DNA of 19,026 bases, taken from JABAYQ01 sp018608925. GTDB taxonomy: Bacteria; Bacteroidota; Bacteroidia; Flavobacteriales; UBA7312. Under the pieces are notes generated by a model. The model had not been told where the DNA came from. It was given only the letters and a program-made list of their open reading frames with translations, and searched no databases. Both the position numbers and the translations under genes were made by a program. Position 1 is the stretch's first letter. Each line of letters begins with the position of its first letter. Where the stretch lies: positions 1-19,026 of the forward strand of contig JASJHQ010000020.1 in the NCBI GenBank assembly GCA_037625715.1. The letters run 5' to 3'. Below, piece by piece: positions 8,273 to 15,053 of the stretch.

Positions 8273-9358
8273 CTACGCTTTTAAGTCTTTGGCTTTTTGT
8301 TTAGCCTTTTCGTTTCTTTCGATAGTGTGTCCTGGTCTGTCCCATTTCACATTACCTCTAGTAGAAGCACATTCCTTATAACTTTCTTTAGTAGTAGGCT
8401 GCTCTCCATCTACAAATGGTGCTTTAGTAGAAATGCCTAGAATATCAAAAAGCTTCATATCATTATTGATATCTGGATTTGGAGTGGTAAGTAACTTGTC
8501 TCCTGCAAAGATTGAAGATGCTCCAGCCATAAAGCAAAGAGCTTGTCCTTCGTCACTCATTTGAGTACGTCCTGCAGAAAGTCTAACTACTGCCTCTGGC
8601 ATAACAATTCTAGTTGTTGCTACCATTCTTACCATATCCCATATAGAAACCAATTGTTGGTCTGCTAAAGGAGTTCCTTCCACAGGAACTAATGCATTGA
8701 TAGGGACTGATTTTGGCTGAGGGCTTAGGTTGGCTAAAGTAACTAGCATAGAACATCTGTCATTAGCAGATTCACCCATTCCAATAATTCCTCCAGAGCA
8801 TACACTTATGCCAGCTTTGGATGCATTAGCTATGGTTTTCTTTCTATCGTCAAAATCTCTAGTAGAGATGATTTCTTTATAATGGTCTTCTGATGTGTCT
8901 AAATTATGGTTGTAAGCATAAAGCCCTGCGTCTGCTAATCTTCTTGCTTGATCTTCTGTCATCATTCCAAGGGTACAACAAACTTCCATTTCGAGTTCGT
9001 TAACGGTTTTCACCATTTCTAATACTTGATCAAATTCTTCATTGTTCTGAATGTTTCTCCAAGCTGCTCCCATACAAAGTCTAGAAGAGCCATTTGATTT
9101 AGCTCTCAAGGCTTGGGCTTTTACTTGAGGAACAGTCATAAGGTCATTCTTTTCTATATCGGTATGGTAACGCGCCGCTTGAGGGCAGTAGCCACAGTCT
9201 TCCGGACAGCCGCCTGTTTTAATAGATAGTAAGGTGCTTACTTGCACTTCTAGAGGATTATGGTTTACTCTATGTTGCTGTGCAGCATCAAAAACCAATT
9301 GCATTAATGGTCTATTGTAAATTGCTAAAACTTCCTCCTTTGTCCAGACTTTATTCAT
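8273..9358 (-). CDS. bioB: Biotin synthase BioB
   Basis: Radical SAM enzyme that inserts sulfur into dethiobiotin, the last step of biotin synthesis. The [4Fe-4S] motif is C51-xxx-C55-xx-C58 (GGCPEDCGYCPQ). The [2Fe-2S] ligands align as C95 (RLCMGAAWR), C127 (EVCCTLG), C187 (SVCSGGIIG) and R264 (RLSAGR), so all catalytic ligands are kept. The 361 residues include a lysine-rich C-terminal tail beyond the E. coli length (346). It lies last in the biotin cluster, 37 bases after the ketosynthase gene. It has a TAnnTTTG box of its own, so it may be expressed partly on its own. Confidence 0.97.
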   Translation of the reverse strand: MNKVWTKEEVLAIYNRPLMQLVFDAAQQHRVNHNPLEVQVSTLLSIKTGGCPEDCGYCPQAARYHTDIEKNDLMTVPQVKAQALRAKSNGSSRLCMGAAWRNIQNNEEFDQVLEMVKTVNELEMEVCCTLGMMTEDQARRLADAGLYAYNHNLDTSEDHYKEIISTRDFDDRKKTIANASKAGISVCSGGIIGMGESANDRCSMLVTLANLSPQPKSVPINALVPVEGTPLADQQLVSIWDMVRMVATTRIVMPEAVVRLSAGRTQMSDEGQALCFMAGASSIFAGDKLLTTPNPDINNDMKLFDILGISTKAPFVDGEQPTTKESYKECASTRGNVKWDRPGHTIERNEKAKQKAKDLKA

Positions 9359-9378
9359 TTCCTAAATTTTATGTTATA

Positions 9379-9386
9379 CAAATATA
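9379..9386 (-). promoter_or_regulatory. Possible internal -7 box for bioB
   Basis: Minus-strand TATATTTG matches TAnnTTTG exactly. It begins 9 bases after the ketosynthase stop codon and ends 20 bases before the bioB ATG. It could drive bioB separately from the rest of the cluster. AT-rich sequence makes chance matches common. Confidence 0.48.
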
Positions 9387-9395
9387 ACTTTTATC

Positions 9396-10556
9396 TTATT
9401 TCGTAATTACTAAACTTACTGCATTTCCTCCAAATCCGATAGCATTTATTAAAACAGTATTTACTTGCGATGGTTTTGTTCCATTATTGCTGTCGTAAGG
9501 AAATGAAATCAATTCGTTTCTGTGTATCATTTCTATTGCTAAATCAAGGCTTAAACCTCCCGACGCTCCCAGAGTATGTCCTGTCTGAAATTTGGTGCTT
9601 ATTAAGTGTGGAGTCTTATCTTTAAACATTTCCTTAATTGCCATAAGTTCGGAATTATCTCCTTTGATAGTTCCAGGTGCGTGTACCACTATTGCGTCAA
9701 TTGATTTTGGCTCTAAATCCTTAATAGCCATTTTCATACTTTTTTGCATGGACTCTCCATTGTCGCTTATAGAAGTAGGATGGTTCACTTTTTCGGTTGC
9801 ATATCCTACACCTATTATTTTTGCTAATCGCTTTTGTCCATTATCTTTTTCCATTGCGAAAACACTAGCCCCTTCTCCTAAACACATGCTATTATTTTGT
9901 GCGTTTTTTTGTAATGGAGTGCTGCACCAATCAGTTGTTTTTTTAGTATAAATTCCTAAGGATTTCATTTGACTGACTGTGAAATCTGTTAATGGTGATT
10001 CGCTAGCTCCTGCTAAAAATTGCTGACTCATCCCTGAGTTTATCCATGCGCAAGCATTTAAAATAGAATGCAAAGCTGTACTACAAGTAATAGAGTGAGA
10101 CAAGTTAATGCTATCGCTAGAAAGATCGTTGGAAACCCAAGATGCAATATTTCCTAAAGTGGTAGTTGGTGAGGTTAATGGACTAATTTTCTGATTAGGA
10201 GAGTTTAAAAAATGGCTGTGGTATTTTTCAAATAGTTGGGTAGCTCCTCTAGAAGAACCTATATTTATTCCAACTTCTTCCATATTTTCCCAATCGCTAT
10301 TTTCAATACAAATTCTAGAAGCCAGAATTGCCATCAAAACGGTTTTATCTAGCCTTCTATAATTCGAATTTTCTTTTCTGATTTGATCGATTAGTTTCAG
10401 AGTCTCTGGTTGTAGTCTTCCAATTGGGGTGTCTTCGTTGTTAAAACAGCAAATATTCAAATAGCATGTATCACTAAGGTATCGTTGCCAGATTTGTTCT
10501 GGCTGATGACCTAAAGAAGAAATACTTGCCTTTGATGTTATAACTATTGAATTCAT
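9396..10556 (-). CDS. FabF-like 3-oxoacyl-ACP synthase in the biotin cluster
   Basis: Beta-ketoacyl synthase of the KAS I/II fold, 386 residues, slightly shorter than FabF (about 410). The triad is complete: nucleophile C158 in SITCST, H292 in HAPGTIKGD, and H327 in STKFQTGHTLGASGG, with K322 in the usual lysine position. GASESPLTDF (183-192), LGEGASVFAME (226-236) and GFGGN (374-378) are further family blocks. The first histidine motif departs from the usual HGTSTPxxD as HAPGTIKGD, with equal length. It lies between bioA (14 bases upstream) and bioB (37 bases downstream). An active condensing enzyme here suggests a role in building the pimeloyl chain for BioF, but that is inference. It is unlike BioZ, which is KAS III-like. 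A spare fatty-acid or polyketide ketosynthase is the alternative. Confidence 0.9.
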   Translation of the reverse strand: MNSIVITSKASISSLGHQPEQIWQRYLSDTCYLNICCFNNEDTPIGRLQPETLKLIDQIRKENSNYRRLDKTVLMAILASRICIENSDWENMEEVGINIGSSRGATQLFEKYHSHFLNSPNQKISPLTSPTTTLGNIASWVSNDLSSDSINLSHSITCSTALHSILNACAWINSGMSQQFLAGASESPLTDFTVSQMKSLGIYTKKTTDWCSTPLQKNAQNNSMCLGEGASVFAMEKDNGQKRLAKIIGVGYATEKVNHPTSISDNGESMQKSMKMAIKDLEPKSIDAIVVHAPGTIKGDNSELMAIKEMFKDKTPHLISTKFQTGHTLGASGGLSLDLAIEMIHRNELISFPYDSNNGTKPSQVNTVLINAIGFGGNAVSLVITK

Positions 10557-10561
10557 GGGGC

Positions 10562-10569
10562 CAAAGATA
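10562..10569 (-). promoter_or_regulatory. Possible internal -7 box for the biotin-cluster ketosynthase
   Basis: Minus-strand TATCTTTG, exact TAnnTTTG, sits right after the bioA stop codon and ends 5 bases before the ketosynthase ATG. It implies leaderless expression of the ketosynthase, with or without bioB, apart from bioFDA. Confidence 0.52.
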
Positions 10570-10570
10570 C

Positions 10571-11833
10571 TTATTTCAAAGATTCAAAAAAGGATAATAT
10601 ACTATCGTAAATGTGATTTAATTCTGCGTCAGTAATGCAGTAAGGCGGAAGAATGTATAATACGTTACCTAGTGGTCTTAAATTAATCCCTTTTTCCATG
10701 AAATAGGCGTACATATCATCTTTAATAGAACTGGTATAACTGCTATTGTCGCTTTGTAATTCTATAGCAAGAATAGTTCCGGTTTGTCTAATGTCTTTTA
10801 TAAAAGGGTAAGAACTTAGTTTTGGAGTAAATTGGTGATGGTTGTTTGCAATCTCTTTTATTCTGTTTTGGCAATCTTCTTTTTTTAATAACTCTAAACT
10901 TGCAATCGCTGCAGCACAACCTAAAGCGTTGCCTGTATAAGAATGTCCGTGTAAAAAAGCCGTTGACATATCGTCTCCTAAAAAACTATTGTAAATATCT
11001 TGTGCGCATGTAGTTAAAGAAATGGGAAGCGTTCCTCCAGAAAGTCCTTTTGATAGGCACATAAAGTCTACTTCTTGTTGTAACTGGTTGCACGCAAAAT
11101 ATGTCCCTGTTCGTCCAAAACCTGTCATTACTTCATCTGCAATAGTTAAGGTTTGGTATTTCTTACAAAGAGCAATCATTTTATCTAACATTGGGCTCTG
11201 GTACATTCGCATTCCGCTTGCGCCTTGTACTAATGGTTCGAATATAAAAGCTGCAACCTCTCCACTTTGTAGTTGCTTTTCTAATTCTATTAAACAATTT
11301 TCGTTAGTAGGGAAGGGTATGTGAGTAACTTCAAACAGATAATCTTGAAAATGAGCGCTAAAAATACTTTTTGCTCCTGCCGACATAGCTCCGAATGTTT
11401 CGCCGTGATACCCTCCGTCTAAAGCAAGTATTTTTTGTTTTTTAATTCCTTTATTTCTCCAGTACTGAATAGCCATTTTAAGAGCGATTTCTACTGCTGA
11501 AGAGCCATCGCCAGAGAAGAAGAATTTTGCCTGATTTTTTGGTAAAACAGTTGTTAATTCTTTACATAAAACAGTCGCACTTTCGTGGGTGAAGCCAGCA
11601 AACATTATGTGAGCCAACTTTTGATGTTGTTCGTCTAGTCTTTGACGAATGTAAGGGTGAGCATGGCCATGAAGATTTACCCACCAAGAAGAAATTGCGT
11701 CAATATAACTTTTGTTGTTCTCGTCGAACAATAAGCTGCCCTGAGCCCTAACGATAGCAATAGCTTCTTTTGCTGTTTTCATCTGAGTAAACGGATGCCA
11801 TATGTATTGTTGATCGGTTTTGGTAATACTCAT
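10571..11833 (-). CDS. bioA: Adenosylmethionine-8-amino-7-oxononanoate aminotransferase BioA
   Basis: PLP-dependent class III aminotransferase that turns KAPA into DAPA, using S-adenosylmethionine as amino donor. Visible sites are the substrate-pocket SSWWVNLHGH (48-57), phosphate-binding GDGSSAVEIALKM (108-120), GYHGE (141-145), D233 in IADEVMTGFGRTG, and the PLP lysine K262 in LSKGLSGG. The 420 residues match the family. The gene begins one base after the bioD stop and is probably translated with it. Confidence 0.97.
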   Translation of the reverse strand: MSITKTDQQYIWHPFTQMKTAKEAIAIVRAQGSLLFDENNKSYIDAISSWWVNLHGHAHPYIRQRLDEQHQKLAHIMFAGFTHESATVLCKELTTVLPKNQAKFFFSGDGSSAVEIALKMAIQYWRNKGIKKQKILALDGGYHGETFGAMSAGAKSIFSAHFQDYLFEVTHIPFPTNENCLIELEKQLQSGEVAAFIFEPLVQGASGMRMYQSPMLDKMIALCKKYQTLTIADEVMTGFGRTGTYFACNQLQQEVDFMCLSKGLSGGTLPISLTTCAQDIYNSFLGDDMSTAFLHGHSYTGNALGCAAAIASLELLKKEDCQNRIKEIANNHHQFTPKLSSYPFIKDIRQTGTILAIELQSDNSSYTSSIKDDMYAYFMEKGINLRPLGNVLYILPPYCITDAELNHIYDSILSFFESLK

Positions 11834-11834
11834 T

Positions 11835-12440
11835 TTATAAATCTTTAAATACTAAGCTTGCCTTTTTAATACTCTCTTTGTTGAGGTTTTCTATGTGTTC
11901 GATTCTGCCTAAAAATGGCACTTTTGTTTTAGATAAAATTATAGATTCGGTTGCCTTGTTTTCTTCTCCGTTAAAAATAATTCCTTTTATAGGGATGTTG
12001 CTATTTTTTAGGCAATCTACAGTCATAAGGGTGTGGTTAATACTCCCCAAGTAGTGTTTGCTAATAATAATAACTTCTACTCCAAGCTCAATAATTAAAT
12101 CAAGAATAGTATCTTTTTGATTTAAGGGAACTAATAAACCTCCAGCCCCTTCTATGATTAGATTTTGGCTATTTGGCAATTCGAATTTTTTTAGCTCTAT
12201 TTCTATTCCGTCAAGCGGGGCAGAAGCATGGGGAGATAGGGGTTGGTTTAGTCGGTATGTTTCCTTATAAAAATGGCAATCTGAATGACTGATTAATTCT
12301 TTTACCTTATAGCTGTCACTGTTGTCAAGATCACCAGACTGAATAGGTTTCCAATAGTCTGATTTAAGCGCTTGCACTAAAATAGCGCTGGCAACTGTTT
12401 TGCCTATGTCTGTTCCTATTCCGCTAATAAAGTATTTCAT
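11835..12440 (-). CDS. bioD: Dethiobiotin synthetase BioD
   Basis: ATP-dependent enzyme that closes the ureido ring of DAPA with CO2 to make dethiobiotin. The P-loop is GIGTDIGKT (7-15), the family's usual variant near the N-terminus. K31 in WKPIQSG and the EGAGGLLVPL block (97-106) are also typical. The 201 residues are somewhat shorter than E. coli BioD (about 225). The start overlaps the bioF stop by one base (TAATG), so translation is probably coupled. Confidence 0.96.
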   Translation of the reverse strand: MKYFISGIGTDIGKTVASAILVQALKSDYWKPIQSGDLDNSDSYKVKELISHSDCHFYKETYRLNQPLSPHASAPLDGIEIELKKFELPNSQNLIIEGAGGLLVPLNQKDTILDLIIELGVEVIIISKHYLGSINHTLMTVDCLKNSNIPIKGIIFNGEENKATESIILSKTKVPFLGRIEHIENLNKESIKKASLVFKDL

Positions 12441-13507
12441 TATATCTGGTTAAGTAGTTGGCAAAGTAAGATGATGTCTTCTTTTTTATTAAAACTATGT
12501 AGGCAAACTCTAAGCCTTTCTTTTCCTTTCTCCACTGTAGGATGAAGAATAGGGCGCACGTCAAATCCTCTTTCTTGGAGTTCATTTGCTGCTTTTTTTG
12601 TGTTTTGGTTTCCAGGTATTAGAATAGATTGAATTGAGGAATCGCTAAGCAGCCAATTTTCATGATTGATATGCGCTACAAATAAATTTATATTTTCTCG
12701 AAGTTGATTTGTGGCTTGTGATGTTTGCATATGCTGGTAAGATTGCAAAATTGTAGAAACACTATTTGGTGCTATTGCGGTGGTGTAAATAAAAGGTCTG
12801 GAAAAATTAATTAAATATTTAATTAAGGTAGTACTTCCTAAAACAACTGCTCCGTGGCATCCTAAAGACTTCCCAAAAGTATGTACTCTTGCAAGAGTAG
12901 AAATAGAAGTACATAGGCCTTCCCCCTTTTCTCCAAACACTCCTGTGGCATGGGCTTCGTCTACAATTAATAAAGCATTGCTTGATTGGCAAATTTTTTC
13001 TATTTCTTTTAGATTGGCTTTGTCGCCATCCATAGAATAAATGCTTTCTACAACTACAAAGCATTGGCCTGTAGATTGTTTTATTTTAGATATTAAGTCT
13101 TCTTTATCGTTATGCTTAAAAGAAAAACTTCGACTATTGCTCAAACGTATTCCATCTCTAATTGATGCGTGGCTTAAGCTATCGTAAATAATAGTGTCGT
13201 TTTTTTGAGCGATGCACGATAGTAAACCCAAGTTAGCATCGTAACCAGAGTTAAATAATAGTGCTGCTTCTTGTTGGTGGTAGTTGGCAATAAATTTTTC
13301 TGCTTGCTCATGAATAGAGTGGTTTCCGCTTATCAATCGGCTACCACTAGCTCCTTTTAACTCATCGTTTTCTAGCCATTTTATTTTAGAATGACCCAGA
13401 TAATCATTGGAGCAGAAGTCTATTAAACCTTTATCAAGGTTTAGGTTTCTTAAAGAGTTTGTTTGTTCTCTTTCTTCTAATTTGCTTACAAAATTTAACT
13501 CTGACAT
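12440..13507 (-). CDS. bioF: 8-amino-7-oxononanoate synthase BioF
   Basis: PLP-dependent alpha-oxoamine synthase that joins a pimeloyl thioester with L-alanine to give KAPA. GASGSRLISGNHSIHEQ (52-68), DEAHATGVFGEKGEG (183-197) and the PLP lysine K213 in TFGKSLGCHGA are the family blocks. The 355 residues are about 30 shorter than E. coli BioF, largely at the N-terminus. A serine palmitoyltransferase or Kbl-type paralogue was considered, but overlap with bioD and proximity to bioA make BioF clear. It is the first gene of the biotin cluster and has its own TAnnTTTG box. Confidence 0.95.
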   Translation of the reverse strand: MSELNFVSKLEEREQTNSLRNLNLDKGLIDFCSNDYLGHSKIKWLENDELKGASGSRLISGNHSIHEQAEKFIANYHQQEAALLFNSGYDANLGLLSCIAQKNDTIIYDSLSHASIRDGIRLSNSRSFSFKHNDKEDLISKIKQSTGQCFVVVESIYSMDGDKANLKEIEKICQSSNALLIVDEAHATGVFGEKGEGLCTSISTLARVHTFGKSLGCHGAVVLGSTTLIKYLINFSRPFIYTTAIAPNSVSTILQSYQHMQTSQATNQLRENINLFVAHINHENWLLSDSSIQSILIPGNQNTKKAANELQERGFDVRPILHPTVEKGKERLRVCLHSFNKKEDIILLCQLLNQI

Positions 13508-13514
13508 TGTTTAT

Positions 13515-13522
13515 CAAAGATA
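13515..13522 (-). promoter_or_regulatory. -7 box of the biotin operon (bioF)
   Basis: Minus-strand TATCTTTG, exact TAnnTTTG, ends 7 bases before the bioF ATG at 13507. A start in between would make the bioF message leaderless or nearly so. I see no palindrome that would mark a BirA- or BioR-type operator. Confidence 0.58.
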
Positions 13523-13603
13523 GCAATTAATGAAATGTAGGCTATTTTTTATTCTTGTAATTCTGTTTTATTTCCATTGCTAGAAGATTTTTTTTGTTCT
13601 CTA

Positions 13604-14653
13604 TTATTTGCTCTCAGCTATTTTTTCTTCTAATATTTCGATCTTTTGGTTGAGTTCTTTTATTGCATTAATCATAGTCCACATAAGTTCTGAGGAGTCA
13701 AACGTTCTCATATCTTTAAGGCCTTTCTCTTCAGTAATTGTAACAGTGTTTGGCAGAATTTTTTCTACCTCTTGTGCAATAACTCCAACGTATATTTTTT
13801 CTAAATCATAGGCATTAGATTTTTTGTTGTATTGAAAATTTACTGGTTTTACTTTAAGAATTTCGCTTAGTCCTTTTTTATATGGATTAATATTTTTCTT
13901 GAGTCTTCTGTCTGATGTTGTAGACCAGCTGCCTCCACCAGTTTTTCCTGCTGAACCATTAACCACAAATTGTAGAGTTGGATTAGGATCATTGATTCCA
14001 ACATTGCCGTTTCCTAAAAAAGTTGCCCTTAAAGTATTTCCTGTGTAAAAGTTAATACCTTGTTCTGTTGTGCTGGCTCCACTTCCAGCAACTAAATCTA
14101 ACCTTCCTTCAAATCCGTTTTCTGCGTCATTTCCGTGGAGGTCTACTGATGCACCTAGTGAGTTATCAAAAGTGTCGTCGTCACCCGCTGTTATTCGTAG
14201 TCTTCCTGATGTTCCGTTAATTCCTAAAACTGCAGAGTATTGCGAGCTTGAGTTAGGAAAGAAAAAAACTTTTGGAAATAGAACTCTATGGTCTGTTGAT
14301 GCTTGATCTACAACAATAAGCCTAGTAGTTCCGTTAGTTGCTATTTCTAAATCTGCAGCATCACTAGTTCCAATGTAATTATTATTTCCGTTGGTTCCTG
14401 CGTTTCCACTTAGACCCCATCCGCTTGAGCTTGAGGAATTAGCAAGTTGTTGCCAGCTACTCCCATTAAAAAAATAAAGTTTGTCTTCATCAGATCGGTA
14501 GGCTAACATTCCTTCGCTTGCTGTTCCGGTAATATTATCTAGCAAACTTTGAGATGAAAATGATTGAATTCGAACTAATTGTTGTGCGTTTTTGGCTTTT
14601 GATGAATATGCAAAAAAAGCATAAACAATAAGTATTGTTAGTAGTTTTTTCAT
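13604..14653 (-). CDS. Secreted protein with C-terminal S74 self-cleaving chaperone domain
   Basis: Protein of 349 residues with a likely signal peptide (1 to about 20: KK, then a hydrophobic stretch ending near SSKA). A low-complexity serine/glycine/asparagine-rich body follows, with a GMLAYRSDEDKLYFFNGSSWQ module (49-68) common in Bacteroidetes surface proteins. The C-terminus from about 245 is an intramolecular chaperone (peptidase S74) domain. SDRRLK places the catalytic pair at S247 and K252, the same five-residue spacing as phage endosialidase. VGVIAQEVEKILP (289-301) and a short coiled coil at the end (about 325-346) complete it. By family knowledge the domain helps a trimer fold and then cuts itself off before the serine. 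Target and function of the body are unknown. It lies upstream of bioF on the same strand, 96 bases away, with no evident terminator between. Confidence 0.88.
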   Translation of the reverse strand: MKKLLTILIVYAFFAYSSKAKNAQQLVRIQSFSSQSLLDNITGTASEGMLAYRSDEDKLYFFNGSSWQQLANSSSSSGWGLSGNAGTNGNNNYIGTSDAADLEIATNGTTRLIVVDQASTDHRVLFPKVFFFPNSSSQYSAVLGINGTSGRLRITAGDDDTFDNSLGASVDLHGNDAENGFEGRLDLVAGSGASTTEQGINFYTGNTLRATFLGNGNVGINDPNPTLQFVVNGSAGKTGGGSWSTTSDRRLKKNINPYKKGLSEILKVKPVNFQYNKKSNAYDLEKIYVGVIAQEVEKILPNTVTITEEKGLKDMRTFDSSELMWTMINAIKELNQKIEILEEKIAESK

Positions 14654-14750
14654 CGTTTTATGTTTTAAGTGTAGCTAATTTACCATAATATTTTCAATTT
14701 TTTTTTGAAACTTAAATTATTGTTGTTTTATTTATCTATAATTTTCACAC

Positions 14751-14786
14751 AAAAAAAAAGGCAGTCTAATTAGACTGCCCTTTTTT
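14751..14786. terminator. Strong terminator after atpDC, with T runs on both strands
   Basis: A perfect inverted repeat at 14760-14779 has 8-bp arms (GGCAGTCT and AGACTGCC) around an AATT loop. On the minus strand it is followed by nine Ts, which suits ending the atpD-atpC transcript. On the plus strand it is followed by CTTTTTT, so it could work in both directions, although no plus-strand gene runs into it here. Confidence 0.92.
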
Positions 14787-14807
14787 ATATATGAATTGGT
14801 TTTTCTC

Positions 14808-15044
14808 TTAGTCTGCTAAAACAATTATTTTATTATTTTGCATTTCAATAACACCACCATTAATAGGGTAGTTTGAGCTATTATTATCAGTGTCAATAAC
14901 TCTAATGTCTCCTTTAACTAGTGAAGAAATAATTGGGGCGTGGCTGTTAAGCACCTCAAACTTACCATCAGATCCTGGGAATTGAACAGAACTAACTTCG
15001 CCTTCAAATATTTTTTCTTCTGGAGTGATAATTTCTAATAACAT
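14808..15044 (-). CDS. atpC: F1 ATP synthase epsilon subunit, short form
   Basis: Epsilon subunit of the F1 part of ATP synthase, 78 residues. MLLEIITPEEKIFEGEV and FPGSDGKFEVLNSHAPIISSLVKG are the beta-sandwich domain that binds gamma and the c-ring. The C-terminal two-helix domain found in E. coli epsilon (about 139 residues) is absent, so inhibition by its extended helices cannot occur here; short forms are usual in Bacteroidetes. I chose ATG 15044 because its product starts MLLEI. An in-frame TTG three codons earlier (15053) directly abuts the atpD stop. The gap after atpD is 9 bases. Confidence 0.93.
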   Translation of the reverse strand: MLLEIITPEEKIFEGEVSSVQFPGSDGKFEVLNSHAPIISSLVKGDIRVIDTDNNSSNYPINGGVIEMQNNKIIVLAD

Positions 15045-15053
15045 AAGTTCCAA

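Noticed and set aside
12819..13064. Minus-strand 81-codon frame within bioF
   Set aside because: It overlaps the BioF catalytic core in another frame and yields a cysteine- and arginine-rich sequence with no recognisable features.
13536..13583. Tiny minus-strand ORF (about 11 codons, lysine-rich) between the S74 gene and bioF
   Set aside because: It is too short, has AT-rich chance composition and no promoter of its own, and is not recognisable as a leader peptide.
13508..13603. Biotin operator (BirA- or BioR-type) in front of bioF
   Set aside because: No convincing inverted repeat of the right size was found; only the -7 box is supported.
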